A DNA stretch of 64,000 bases from an uncultured Massilia sp. (GTDB lineage: Bacteria; Pseudomonadota; Gammaproteobacteria; Burkholderiales; Burkholderiaceae), in contig CAMLMV010000005.1 in NCBI GenBank assembly GCA_946481275.1, positions 1 to 64,000 of the forward strand, given 5' to 3'. Of this stretch, positions 24,724-33,038 are shown piece by piece. The notes beneath the pieces were generated by a model. The model saw only the letters and a list, made by a program, of their open reading frames with translations, was not told the DNA's origin and made no database searches. Numbering within the stretch: position 1 is the first letter of the stretch; each line of letters begins with the position of its first letter. A program made the position numbers and the translations under genes.

Positions 24724-25235
24724 TCCGAGCCATCCCTGGCCAGGTTCAGCTCCCAATAGCCCACGTCCACCCAGCGGCCGAACTTCATGCCGACTTCCGT
24801 GAAGTGGGCGACCTTGCGGAATCCGAGCGCTTCGTGCAGGCCGACGCTCCCAGGGTTCGGCTGGGCGATGCCGCCGATCACGAGGCGCAGTTCGCGTTTG
24901 CGCAGCTCGTCCAGCAGCGCCCCATAGAGAGTCCGTCCCAGTCCGCGGCCGGCGCAATCCTTGTCCAGGTAGACGGTGCTCTCGACGGAGTAGCGATACG
25001 CGGGCCGCACACGCCATTTCGTCGCATAGGCATAGCCGGCGAGCATCCCGTCGACTTCCAGCACGAGCCACGGCAGGCCGGCGGCGGCCACGTCGGCGAT
25101 ACGCTGCGCCATCTCGGATGCGCCGACAGGCTCCTCTTCGAAGCTGACTGTCGTTGTCGTGACGTAATGGTTGTAGATGGCGCAGATACGGGCAGCGTCC
25201 TGCGGTGTGGCGGGGCGGATGTGGGTGGTGGCCAT
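24720..25235 (-). CDS. ArsN1-like GNAT N-acetyltransferase (PAT family)
   Basis: A 171-residue GNAT acetyltransferase very close in layout to phosphinothricin acetyltransferase: HIRPATPQDAARICAIYNHYV, VSFEEEP, PWLVLEVDG and YAYATKW, YSVESTVYLD, the acetyl-CoA loop GRGLGRTLYGALLDEL, then NPGSVGLHEALGFRKVAHF and the ending GRWVDVGYWELNL. PAT relatives in ars islands are ArsN1 enzymes that acetylate arsinothricin, the natural arsenical antibiotic. Adjacency to arsR2 makes that the best guess; glufosinate or methionine sulfoximine are alternative substrates. The ATG at 25235 gives the family N-terminus. Confidence 0.85.
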   Translation of the reverse strand: MATTHIRPATPQDAARICAIYNHYVTTTTVSFEEEPVGASEMAQRIADVAAAGLPWLVLEVDGMLAGYAYATKWRVRPAYRYSVESTVYLDKDCAGRGLGRTLYGALLDELRKRELRLVIGGIAQPNPGSVGLHEALGFRKVAHFTEVGMKFGRWVDVGYWELNLARDGSD

Positions 25236-25296
25236 GGAAATCGTGGAAGTGGTGGCGTCAGCGATGGTGGGGCGGTGCTGGATGGTTGTCAAGTTC

Positions 25297-25743
25297 TCAC
25301 TCCAGCATCACTGGCGGAGGCAGCATCTTGCCTTTGCAAATGGCGATAGCCGACCATGGAATGACACCCCGGTCGAGTGCCCGTTCCCGGATTTTCAGAT
25401 CGCAGGCCTCGATCAGCGGATCCAGCGGTATCCACCAGTCGTGCCCGCCGACGACTCGTGCCCCACTGATGGCCGAGCCGGGAATGCGCTCGTTACCGTA
25501 TTGGCACACAAGCCATTTCGGGACGTCGTCCGGAAAGCTGTAATGTGTATCGGTGCCGTCCTTGACCTCTTCGATGTCACCGTGCAGCGCGCTGTCGCCA
25601 TGCTTTTCTCCCAGGTACATGGCGGCATTCGACAGCGTAATGGCAGGCGTTCCGTCGGACGGATAGCGGGTCGGGCAACGATATGTTTGGGCGGTGGCGC
25701 CGGCGCAGGACACCACCAGAACTGCGAACAGGAGTGCTTTCAT
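25297..25743 (-). CDS. STY0301-like exported protein, candidate immunity partner
   Basis: A 148-residue protein with a signal peptide (about 1-19, ending ATAQ). The mature part begins YRCPTRYPSDGTPAITLSNA and has YGNERIPGSAISGARV and a conserved-looking C-terminal Cys (AICKGKM), the pattern of STY0301-family proteins. It overlaps the stop of the upstream effector candidate (ATGA at 25740-25743) and comes last in an hcp-effector-partner set. A periplasmic protein directly behind a peptidoglycan-type effector is the usual place of the immunity protein; that role is inferred. The ATG at 25743 is chosen for the overlap and signal peptide. Confidence 0.68.
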   Translation of the reverse strand: MKALLFAVLVVSCAGATAQTYRCPTRYPSDGTPAITLSNAAMYLGEKHGDSALHGDIEEVKDGTDTHYSFPDDVPKWLVCQYGNERIPGSAISGARVVGGHDWWIPLDPLIEACDLKIRERALDRGVIPWSAIAICKGKMLPPPVMLE

Positions 25744-26243
25744 GGCACGACCACCACGTAGAAATCGTCTGCCCGGTTGGATGGTGTATCGTATTCGGGG
25801 TATTGCTTTACGTACCATTCGGGAAGAATCGACATGGGACGCAAGCCGGGGTAATGCCGGGTCTTGCCGTTGTACTGGTCGAACATCGTGAATTCGCAGC
25901 GCAATTTATTCGACAGGACTTCGCCATGATAAAACCTGTCGAACAGCCCGGCGTGGTAGCCATGTTCGTTCGGATACTTCCAGTGCCCACCGATCAGCTT
26001 GAAGTTGGCGATGACGGTGCCGGGCAGCAGGAAAGCGAGGTCCAGGACACGCGGCCCGCGATGCCAACGGCCGGTCCAGCCGACATCCGTCAGTTCCTGG
26101 GGAAGCCGGGCACACTCTCCGTTTGCGATAAACCGCGGGTTCTTATTGTAGTCCTCGACCAGTGCATTGAAGTCTTTTGGATAAATGACGTTGCGCTTGG
26201 GAAGGTCGTCGATCCACTGGCTCGTGCGTTGCGATCGGTCCAT
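25740..26243 (-). CDS. BPSL0067-like candidate cell-wall amidase effector
   Basis: A 167-residue protein resembling BPSL0067-family NlpC/P60-like proteins. A Cys-containing motif (NGECARLPQELTDVG, C44) is followed by WHRGPRV, the LLPGTVIANF strand, and a His motif (NEHGYHAGLFD, H97), then FTMFDQYNG, the order and spacing of a Cys-His peptidoglycan amidase. There is no signal peptide, as expected if delivered by a type VI secretion tube. It sits 12 bases behind hcp and overlaps the exported partner gene. Enzymatic role and delivery are inferences; no other T6SS structural genes are in the window. Confidence 0.65.
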   Translation of the reverse strand: MDRSQRTSQWIDDLPKRNVIYPKDFNALVEDYNKNPRFIANGECARLPQELTDVGWTGRWHRGPRVLDLAFLLPGTVIANFKLIGGHWKYPNEHGYHAGLFDRFYHGEVLSNKLRCEFTMFDQYNGKTRHYPGLRPMSILPEWYVKQYPEYDTPSNRADDFYVVVVP

Positions 26244-26255
26244 GGCCAGCCTCGC

Positions 26256-26747
26256 TCAAGCGCATTTGTGGGCAGCGCAATCCCAGCCGCCCATCGTGTT
26301 GCCCTCGACCCCGCCTCGTACGCTTTGCTTGACGTATTCCCATTTGATCTTCGAATACGCCAGGTGAACCATTTCGTTGATCGTACCGCCGACGCCGCTG
26401 TTGAACGTGACACCGGAAATCATCACATTGTCCAGCGTGAGCCGGTAGTAGCAAATGGGCTTTCCGTCTCCATCGGCACGCATGAATTCGAACACGGCTT
26501 TGGGAATCGTTTTCCCCATCGCAGAGTGTTGATGAAGTATCGGGGATGCGACATCGGCCAGCTTCTCGAACGTAATGTCCGAGAGTGAGGCTCTGCCGGT
26601 CGTCATGCCTCCGGCCGTGGAGACGACAGCGGCTCGTGGCTGATGAACGCTGCCTGTCACTTTGAAGACTTCGATCCAGCCCTTGTGCTTGTCGTCCGTT
26701 GACTCGCCCTTGATGCCGTCGATTTGCAGGTATGCGTCGATCGTCAT
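26256..26747 (-). CDS. hcp: Hcp, type VI secretion tube protein
   Basis: A 163-residue Hcp-family protein that forms hexameric rings stacked into the T6SS inner tube. The N-terminus AYLQIDGIKGESTDDKHKGWIEV is the Hcp1 signature, followed by FEKLADVASPILHQHSAMGKTIPKAVFEF and a YYRLTLDNVMISGV strand. A good ribosome-binding site (GGAGG) precedes the ATG. The last residues (GWDCAAHKCA) carry two cysteines and a His. It stands alone with the two small genes downstream, so it is an orphan Hcp that probably carries the following effector using a T6SS encoded elsewhere. Confidence 0.93.
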   Translation of the reverse strand: MTIDAYLQIDGIKGESTDDKHKGWIEVFKVTGSVHQPRAAVVSTAGGMTTGRASLSDITFEKLADVASPILHQHSAMGKTIPKAVFEFMRADGDGKPICYYRLTLDNVMISGVTFNSGVGGTINEMVHLAYSKIKWEYVKQSVRGGVEGNTMGGWDCAAHKCA

Positions 26748-26841
26748 GATGCCTCCGTCGTTGAGTGACGAGGCATGGTGACAGAGCGCAGTTTATGGCA
26801 ATTTGGCGCGAGTCAACGGATAAACGGACGGCAGCACGCGG

Positions 26842-27039
26842 TCAATCCGGGGCAGGCGTTCCCGCCGCTTCCGGATGCCGCGCCTCCCACGCCGCCAGCG
26901 CTTCCTTGTAATTGGCAAGCAGCATCTGGTAGACGTCGAAGATGCAGTTCGGACAGCCGGAGCCGCAGCAATCTTCCAGCGCGGGTTCGATGGGCGGCAG
27001 CGGCCGCGGGTCGGGCAGGGGTGGGACGGGATCGGACAT
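26842..27039 (-). CDS. Oxidoreductase-like small protein with CCxxxCPxC motif
   Basis: A 65-residue protein with a Pro-rich start and the motif CCGSGCPNCIFDVYQ followed by YKEALAAWEARH, the pattern of the oxidoreductase-like domain family (Oxidored-like), whose function is unresolved. The cysteine cluster could bind zinc or an Fe-S cluster. It starts at the ATG at 27039; longer frames upstream are noise. It lies between hcp and a Pro-rich exported protein, with no clear operon partner. Confidence 0.72.
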   Translation of the reverse strand: MSDPVPPLPDPRPLPPIEPALEDCCGSGCPNCIFDVYQMLLANYKEALAAWEARHPEAAGTPAPD

Positions 27040-27095
27040 GCGGGCCAGCATACCGCAAACGCGGCATGCGCGTCGAGTACGCCGGTCCGTCCCCG

Positions 27096-27521
27096 TTATC
27101 CGTTCAGCTCGTAGCTGCGCAGCACGAACACCGTCTTGCCGTTGCGTTTCGCGCAGACGCCTTTCATGACTTCGCCCCCGCCCAGGTCCCACGTGAGGGC
27201 GCTGCCTGCCGCCTTCGTCGCGCAGGCTGCGTGTGCCTCGGCCGGGACCGGCGGCAGCTTCGGCGGCGGCGGCGGCGCGGGGATGGCCGGTAACGCGGGC
27301 AGGGCGGGGAGCGTCGGCAGTACGCCCGCTTCGGCGGCGTCCGGTGCGGGCGGCGCCGGCGGCGCGGGAGGCGCGGGCGGGGCAGGGGGCACCGGTGGAG
27401 CCTTGCACTTGCCGGTGGTGGTCTTGCAGTGGATGCTCACGTGGACGTGCTCGTCCGGGGTCTGCGCCAGCGCCGGCAGCATGACGGCGCCCAGCAGGAT
27501 GCCGGGAATGGTGGCTTTCAT
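27096..27521 (-). CDS. Proline-rich exported protein
   Basis: A 141-residue protein with a signal peptide (1-19, ending ALAQ), a short N-terminal part with two Cys, a long proline repeat zone (about 41-93, mostly PPAPPAPPAPP and PALPALP units) and a C-terminal globular part with two Cys (AACATKAAG and GVCAKRNG). It is a stiff-stalk protein of the periplasm or outer membrane. It lies 88 bases behind a BaeR-like response regulator on the same strand, and the neighbouring sensor kinase has a similar proline zone in its periplasmic domain. No family is recognised. Confidence 0.65.
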   Translation of the reverse strand: MKATIPGILLGAVMLPALAQTPDEHVHVSIHCKTTTGKCKAPPVPPAPPAPPAPPAPPAPDAAEAGVLPTLPALPALPAIPAPPPPPKLPPVPAEAHAACATKAAGSALTWDLGGGEVMKGVCAKRNGKTVFVLRSYELNG

Positions 27522-27609
27522 CGTCTTCTCCTTGTCGTGGTCCGCACGACGCGGCGGGCCATGTCGGTATCGTGCATCCCGATTGTGGAGAAAAAATGAA
27601 GACCGCGAT

Positions 27610-28287
27610 TCAGAGGTCGAAGCGGTAGCCCAGCCCGTAGATCGACCGGATGGCGTCCACGCCCGGCAGCGCGGCGTCGAGCTTGCGCCTGAGGTTCTTG
27701 ACGTGGGTGTCGATGGCGCGGTCCGTCACGTCGAGGCTCGCGTTGCCCTCGCGCGCGAGGTCGAGCAGCTGGGCGCGCGAAAAGACCTGGCCCGGCCGGC
27801 GCGCCAGCGCGGCCAGGATGCCGTATTCGGTCGGCGTCAGGTCGAGCGCCTTGCCGTGGATGGCGATGCGGCGGGCCGCCGTGTCGACGGCGACGACCGG
27901 TGCGGGGCGCCCCGCGCGGCGCAGGATGGCCTTGATGCGGGCGACGAGTTCGCGCGGGCTGAACGGCTTGCACAGGTAATCGTCGGCGCCCGCCTCGAGG
28001 CCCAGCAGGCGGTCGATTTCTTCCACGCGCGCCGTCACCATCACGACGGGCAGGTCGGCCAATAACGGGTTCGCGTCGGCGCGCAGCGCGCGGCACAGCG
28101 ACAGGCCGTCCAGCCCCGGCAGCATTAAATCGAGCACGACCAGTGCGGGCGGATCGCGGCGCAACGCGTCCAGCGCGGCGCCGCCGTCGCCGAACACGTC
28201 GGCCGTGTAGCCGGCCGCGCGCGCGTAGTCGGCCACCAGCGCGGCCAGTTCCGGTTCGTCCTCGACGATGACGATGCGTCCGCTCAT
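27610..28287 (-). CDS. OmpR/PhoB-family response regulator (BaeR-like)
   Basis: A 225-residue two-component regulator. The receiver domain has the acidic pair E9-D10, phosphoacceptor D53 (VVLDLMLPGLDG), T/S switch MVTAR and K107 (LCKPFSPREL). The C-terminal winged helix ends with TDRAIDTHVKNLRRKL and IRSIYGLGYRF. It overlaps the sensor kinase gene by four bases (ATGA). The targets are not evident; the Pro-rich exported protein downstream and envelope-stress genes are candidates. Confidence 0.94.
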   Translation of the reverse strand: MSGRIVIVEDEPELAALVADYARAAGYTADVFGDGGAALDALRRDPPALVVLDLMLPGLDGLSLCRALRADANPLLADLPVVMVTARVEEIDRLLGLEAGADDYLCKPFSPRELVARIKAILRRAGRPAPVVAVDTAARRIAIHGKALDLTPTEYGILAALARRPGQVFSRAQLLDLAREGNASLDVTDRAIDTHVKNLRRKLDAALPGVDAIRSIYGLGYRFDL

Positions 28288-29828
28288 GCATGGTCTCCCG
28301 CGCGGGGCAGCGTGATCGTGGCGCGCAGGCCGCCCAGCGGCGCATGCGCGAAGGCGAGCGTGCCGCCCTGCGCTTCCACGAGGCGCCGACACAGCGCGAG
28401 CCCGAGGCCGGCGCCGCCGTGGGCGCGGCTGCGCGAGGCGTCGACGCGATAGAAACGGTCGCCGAGGTGCGCCAGCGCGGCGGCCGGTACGCCGGGCGCG
28501 CTGTCGTCCAGGTGCAGGTGGAGGCCGCCCACGTCGTCCTGCGCATGCAGGTGGACGCGGCCGCCGGGCGCCGTGTAGCGCAGGCTGTTCTCGAACAGGT
28601 TGGCGAGCACCTGGCGCATGCGGTCGGGGTCCGCCATGACCTGCGGCGCCGCCGGGCCGGGGCCGAGGTCGAGCGTGAGACCGGCCTGCGCAAAGCGTTC
28701 TGCGCAGCCGTGGGCCTCGGCGCACGCGAGGGTCCACACGTCGAGTGCGACCGGCCGGCATTCGAGCGCGCCAACGTCGGCTCTAGCCAGCGCGTACAGC
28801 TCGTCGATCAGTTTATTGAGCGCGAGCACCTGGCGCAGCATGGCGTCGAGGGTGTCCGGCGTGGCGCTGCGCACGCCGTCCTGCAGCGCTTCCAGCTGGG
28901 CGCGCAGCACGGCCAGCGGCGTGCGCAGTTCGTGCGACGTGTCCGCGACCCACTGGCGGCGCGCCTGTTCCGCGTTGGCGAGCCGGGCCGCGAGGGCGTT
29001 GAAGTGGCGCGCGAGGTCGCCCAGTTCGTCGCTGCGCTGCGCGGGGAGACGCAGGTCGAAATGACCTTCGGACAGCGCCCGGCTGCCCGCGGCCAGTTGC
29101 CGGATCGGGCTGCGGAAGTGGCGCGCCAGCAGCACGGCGGCGAGGGCGCTGAGTCCCACCGCGAGCGCGACGATCTGCCACAGGCTGCTGGTGAGCTGCT
29201 GCAGGAAGGCATACGCCAGGGCGTCGCCGGGGCGGGCGTCGCGGGTGACGGCGAGATAGCCGACCGTGCGGCCGTCCACCTCGAGCGCGCGCCGGACCGT
29301 GGCGGCGTCGGGGCCCGGACGGCGGCCCGCGAGCCACGCGCCCTGCGCATCGAGCAGCGAGACGCGGCGTGCCAGCGGCAACGGGCCCGGGTCTGGAACC
29401 TTGGGCAGGTCGGGTACGATGCGGACGTCCGCCACGCGGGGGCCGGGCAGCGGCGGCAGCGGCGGGGCCGGCGGCGCGGGCGGCACGGGTGCGACCGGCG
29501 CAACCGGCGTGACGGAAGGTACCCCATCCTCGCGCAATCGTTGCAGCCGCGCGAGCTCCTGCGCGATCCAGTCCTGGCGGTCGGTAGCGGGAATGAAACC
29601 CCAGCCGTTGCCGGCGCGGTAACGGCGCGCGAGCGTGGTCGACAGCTCTTCCAGGCGGTCCAGTTCGATGCCCGCGGCATAGTCGCCGAAGCCGGCCAGC
29701 ACGTTCTGGCGCAGCAGGAACACGGCACATGCGGCCACGGCGAGGATCGCCAGCAGGACGGAGGCAAACAGGCGGTGGCCGATGGAGAACTTCAAAGCGT
29801 TAACCGGCAGGAATTGACGAAGTAGCAT
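28284..29828 (-). CDS. Sensor histidine kinase with proline-rich periplasmic domain
   Basis: A 514-residue inner-membrane kinase: TM1 about 19-40, periplasmic domain 41-215, TM2 about 216-236, HAMP to about 290, HisKA with H299 (DTSHELRTPL), and HATPase_c (about 380-510) with an N-box (NLFENSLRYTAPGG), and G-boxes ending HGGAGLGLALCRRL. The periplasmic domain holds a proline-rich insertion (about 104-150, PPAPPAPPLPPLPGP). It overlaps the response regulator gene, and together they resemble BaeSR/envelope-stress pairs. The ligand is unknown. Confidence 0.93.
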   Translation of the reverse strand: MLLRQFLPVNALKFSIGHRLFASVLLAILAVAACAVFLLRQNVLAGFGDYAAGIELDRLEELSTTLARRYRAGNGWGFIPATDRQDWIAQELARLQRLREDGVPSVTPVAPVAPVPPAPPAPPLPPLPGPRVADVRIVPDLPKVPDPGPLPLARRVSLLDAQGAWLAGRRPGPDAATVRRALEVDGRTVGYLAVTRDARPGDALAYAFLQQLTSSLWQIVALAVGLSALAAVLLARHFRSPIRQLAAGSRALSEGHFDLRLPAQRSDELGDLARHFNALAARLANAEQARRQWVADTSHELRTPLAVLRAQLEALQDGVRSATPDTLDAMLRQVLALNKLIDELYALARADVGALECRPVALDVWTLACAEAHGCAERFAQAGLTLDLGPGPAAPQVMADPDRMRQVLANLFENSLRYTAPGGRVHLHAQDDVGGLHLHLDDSAPGVPAAALAHLGDRFYRVDASRSRAHGGAGLGLALCRRLVEAQGGTLAFAHAPLGGLRATITLPRAGDHA

Positions 29829-30002
29829 TCTAGGACATATTCGTGTGGTAAATACGACGTGGTAGCGGTGGTCTACCCGATTTGGCTAGACAGAGTATTG
29901 ATTTTTCGCGAATGATGACATGTGTCCAGAATGCAGCTATATTTTCCTCAAATAAAAAATCGGCCGTCGAACTAATAGAGCCGACTACCCGGGAGACAAG
30001 TA

Positions 30003-31442
30003 ATGTTGAATTGGTTGAAAACGACGCTGATTCCGTCCGCGTCGGCGTTCGCGCCGACCGGACGGTCCGGCATGACGGCCCGCGTGCGCAGCCTCGTGCT
30101 CAATGCGCGCGACGGCAGCATCCGCACGGCGATCAACGCGGCGCGCCTGCGCAAGGAGGTCGACCAGTCGCTCGACAAGGCGCGCCAGCAGTACACCGCG
30201 TCGCGCGAGCTCGCGGCGTCGGCGCGCGAGGTGACGGCGCTGTCGGCCAGCGTCAAGGCCGGCACGGACGACATCGCGGGGACGGCGGGCCGTAACCTGG
30301 CCGTGGCGCGCGCGTCGATGGACGAGCTGTCGCACCTGGAAGCGCGCATGCGCGCGATCGAGGAAAAAGTGGACGGCTTCGCCCGCACCGTCGGGCAGCT
30401 GGACCACCATGCCCGCTCCATCAGCGAATTCGGCGGCATCATCCAGCGCATCGCCAACCAGACCAACCTCCTGGCCATCAACGCCGCGATCGAGGCGGCG
30501 CGCGCGGGCGAGGCCGGGCGCGGCTTCGCCGTCGTGGCGGCCGAAGTGCGGCGCCTGTCGCAGCTGGTCAACGAGGAGACGAGCAAGATCGCGGGCGTCA
30601 ACAGCGAGATGCGCACGCTCGTCGAGTCGACGACGGGCGCCACCCAGCAGATCCTGGAAGGCGTGAACGTCTCGGCGCGCGAAATCGGGTCGGCGGCGGG
30701 CCACTTCAAGACCTTCGTCGCGGATTTCGAGCGCATGACGGGCACCGTCAACGAGATGGCCGTGGCGATGCAGTCGCTGGACAGCATCAACCAGTCGATC
30801 GGCCGCCAGGTCACGGACATGGCGACGAACGCGTCGGAGGCGGGCAAGTCGATGGCCGACGCGTCGCGCCGTGTCGACGAGGTGCGCGCCACCACCGAGG
30901 AAATGCAGGGCGTGCTGGCCGAGTTCCGCACGGGCGGCACGACGTTCGACGGCCTCGTCGAAGCGACGACGCAGCTGCGCGACGCCGTCGGCCGCTGCCT
31001 CGCCGGCCACCTGGCGCGGGGCGTGGACATCTTCGACCAGAAGTACCGGCCGATCGAAGGCTCCGACCCGCCGCGCTTCACGACGGGCTATGACGGCACC
31101 GTGGAGCGCGACCTGCAGGCGCTGTTCGATCGCGTCCTGTCCGACCTGCCGGGGTGCACGTACGCGCTGGCCGTGGACAACCGCGGCTATGCGCCGACCC
31201 ACAACAGCAAGTTCTCGCAGACCCCGACGGGCCGGCGCGAGCACGATCTCGTCTACTGCCGCAACAAGCGCATCTTCGACGACCCGGTGGGCGCGAAGCT
31301 GGCCGCCAACCGCAAGCCGTTCCTGTTCCAGACCTATCTGCGCGATACGGGGGAAGTGATCAACGACCTGTCGATGCCGTTCGAGATCGGCGGGAAGCAT
31401 TGGGGCGCGGTGCGGGTCGGGTTCGATTCGACCAAGTTGTAA
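30003..31442 (+). CDS. Soluble methyl-accepting chemotaxis protein with C-terminal sensor-like domain
   Basis: A 479-residue chemoreceptor without a transmembrane segment. The four-helix signalling region occupies about 60-320, with the hairpin tip around 140-190 ([28 protein letters not shown] is the conserved core, here given in shortened form). The C-terminal 130 residues form a distinct domain: [43 protein letters not shown] and [19 protein letters not shown], then [10 protein letters not shown], which looks like a Cache-type ligand fold placed after the signalling helices. A good ribosome-binding site (GGGAGACAAG) precedes the ATG. It is divergent from the sensor kinase. Confidence 0.88.
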   Translation: MLNWLKTTLIPSASAFAPTGRSGMTARVRSLVLNARDGSIRTAINAARLRKEVDQSLDKARQQYTASRELAASAREVTALSASVKAGTDDIAGTAGRNLAVARASMDELSHLEARMRAIEEKVDGFARTVGQLDHHARSISEFGGIIQRIANQTNLLAINAAIEAARAGEAGRGFAVVAAEVRRLSQLVNEETSKIAGVNSEMRTLVESTTGATQQILEGVNVSAREIGSAAGHFKTFVADFERMTGTVNEMAVAMQSLDSINQSIGRQVTDMATNASEAGKSMADASRRVDEVRATTEEMQGVLAEFRTGGTTFDGLVEATTQLRDAVGRCLAGHLARGVDIFDQKYRPIEGSDPPRFTTGYDGTVERDLQALFDRVLSDLPGCTYALAVDNRGYAPTHNSKFSQTPTGRREHDLVYCRNKRIFDDPVGAKLAANRKPFLFQTYLRDTGEVINDLSMPFEIGGKHWGAVRVGFDSTKL

Positions 31443-31450
31443 CATTCAAT

Positions 31451-31481
31451 AAAAAAGCCGGCACCCTTGTGAGGTGCCGGC
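31451..31481 (-). terminator. Rho-independent terminator of fadL-like gene
   Basis: A 9-bp stem (31457-31465 with 31473-31481) with a 7-base loop is followed on the minus strand by six T (31456-31451). It lies 24 bases past the FadL-like stop; the plus strand lacks a T-run. Confidence 0.85.
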
Positions 31482-31504
31482 CGGTCATCCGCGCACGTCG
31501 CGCG

Positions 31505-32917
31505 TCAGAACTTGTAGTTGTAGGCGAGGCCAATCAACTGCATGCGGGTCTTCCACGTTCCACGCGTCGTCTCGCCGTTGCCCGTGCAGCCGGCCATCAC
31601 CGGATTGCAGTTGTTGGTGTAGTTGCCGCTCGCGTCGTTGAAGTGCAGCCAGCTGTAGGCCAGGTCCAGCGACGAGGCCGGGGTCAGCTTCCAGTTCGCG
31701 CCGAACGACAGTTGCAGGCGGTCGGCGTCCGGCAGCGCGGCGTGGCGGAGCGTGTCGCCGCGGACCGGGGCGTCGTCGTGGGCGATGCCCGCGCGGAGCA
31801 GCACGGCGTCGTTCAGGGCGTAGTTCGCGCCCAGCGCCACGCGCACGGTGTTCTTCCACTGCTGGCGGATCACGAGGTCGCCCTCGTTGGTGCCGACGAA
31901 CTGGATGTCGATGTCCTGCATGCGCGAGTTGCGCGTCCAGGTCACGTCGGCCATGCCGGCCCATTTCGCGTCGAACTGGTGGAAGGCGTTCAGCGACAGC
32001 GTCTCCGGCGTGCTGACGTCCACGCGCACGGCGGAATCCGCGTGGTGCGACGCGCCCTGCAGCACCTTGTTGACGACGGCGTCGCTCGTGACGGTCGAGA
32101 AGTCCCACACCGCGCCGCCTTTCAGTTCATGCTTGATCGACGAGCGGTAGGCGATGCCGAAGCGCGTGTCCGGCGTCGGCGAGTACATATAGCCCAGGTT
32201 GAAGCCATAGCCCCAGTCCTTGCCTTCCAGGCCCGCGTGCGCGTCGCCGGCCGTCGCCAGCGCGGCCGGGTTGCCGCCCAGCGCAGCGATCTGGCGCACC
32301 AGCGCGGCGCCGCTGCCGGCGGCCTGCGCGGCGGCGATCGAGCCCGGCACGTCCACGCCCTGGCGCAGGCTCGCCTTCATGTGTTCGATGTCGATGCCGA
32401 AGCCGAAGCTGTGCTGCTCGGAGAGCTTGAACGCCACCGACGGGTTGATGTTGATGGATTCCAGCTTGATGTTGGTGAGCGAGTAGCGGCCCGACCAGTT
32501 GTCGTCGTAATCCAGCTTGGTGCCGTACGGGACGAACACGCCGACGCCGGCCGTCCACTGGCTGTCGATCTTCTGGCTGTAGTACAGCGTCGGGGCGGCG
32601 ACGACGCTCGGCGCATAGTCGTCCTGCGACTTCACGCCGCCGGTGGACGTTTTGGTGAAGCGGGTCGAGCCGGCATCCTCGAACGTCGAATGCGGGACGA
32701 CGGCGGTGACGCCGCCGACGATCTGGCGGCCTTCCAGGCGCGACAGGCCGGCCGGGTTGGCGAAGATGGTGGATGCATCGGCGGCTTCGGCGCCGTTGGC
32801 TTCCGCCGTGCCCTGGGAGGACACGCTCTGGGAGCCGAAGCGGTAGCCGGAGGCGGTCGCGTCGAGAGACGCGCCCAGGGCCAGGGCGACGAGCAGGGTC
32901 AGGTGTTTCTGGTTCAT
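31505..32917 (-). CDS. FadL/TodX-family outer-membrane transporter
   Basis: A 470-residue protein of the long-chain fatty acid/hydrocarbon porin family. After the signal peptide (about 1-22) the mature N-terminus SGYRFGSQSVSSQGTAEANGAEAADASTIFANPAGLSRL (abridged) is the FadL hatch signature with its FANPAG motif. The rest is beta-barrel ending YKF. The ATG at 32917 is chosen over an upstream GTG because GGAG sits nine bases before it. It likely imports fatty acids or aromatic hydrocarbons; the substrate cannot be read from sequence. Confidence 0.92.
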   Translation of the reverse strand: MNQKHLTLLVALALGASLDATASGYRFGSQSVSSQGTAEANGAEAADASTIFANPAGLSRLEGRQIVGGVTAVVPHSTFEDAGSTRFTKTSTGGVKSQDDYAPSVVAAPTLYYSQKIDSQWTAGVGVFVPYGTKLDYDDNWSGRYSLTNIKLESININPSVAFKLSEQHSFGFGIDIEHMKASLRQGVDVPGSIAAAQAAGSGAALVRQIAALGGNPAALATAGDAHAGLEGKDWGYGFNLGYMYSPTPDTRFGIAYRSSIKHELKGGAVWDFSTVTSDAVVNKVLQGASHHADSAVRVDVSTPETLSLNAFHQFDAKWAGMADVTWTRNSRMQDIDIQFVGTNEGDLVIRQQWKNTVRVALGANYALNDAVLLRAGIAHDDAPVRGDTLRHAALPDADRLQLSFGANWKLTPASSLDLAYSWLHFNDASGNYTNNCNPVMAGCTGNGETTRGTWKTRMQLIGLAYNYKF

Positions 32918-33038
32918 CGGTCTCACTCCAAGTATCGATTCGTAGCCCGCCCCCGGGCCGGACGGCCGGGGTCGGCGGGAGCCGAAGCATACACTATTTC
33001 GTACGACCGTTCTATTTCTGTTGTGTAACGTGCTCCGT

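Noticed and set aside
27233..27484. Gly/Ala-rich plus-strand frame opposite the Pro-rich protein
   Set aside because: It is only the complement of the proline repeats (PPA versus AGG-type codons).
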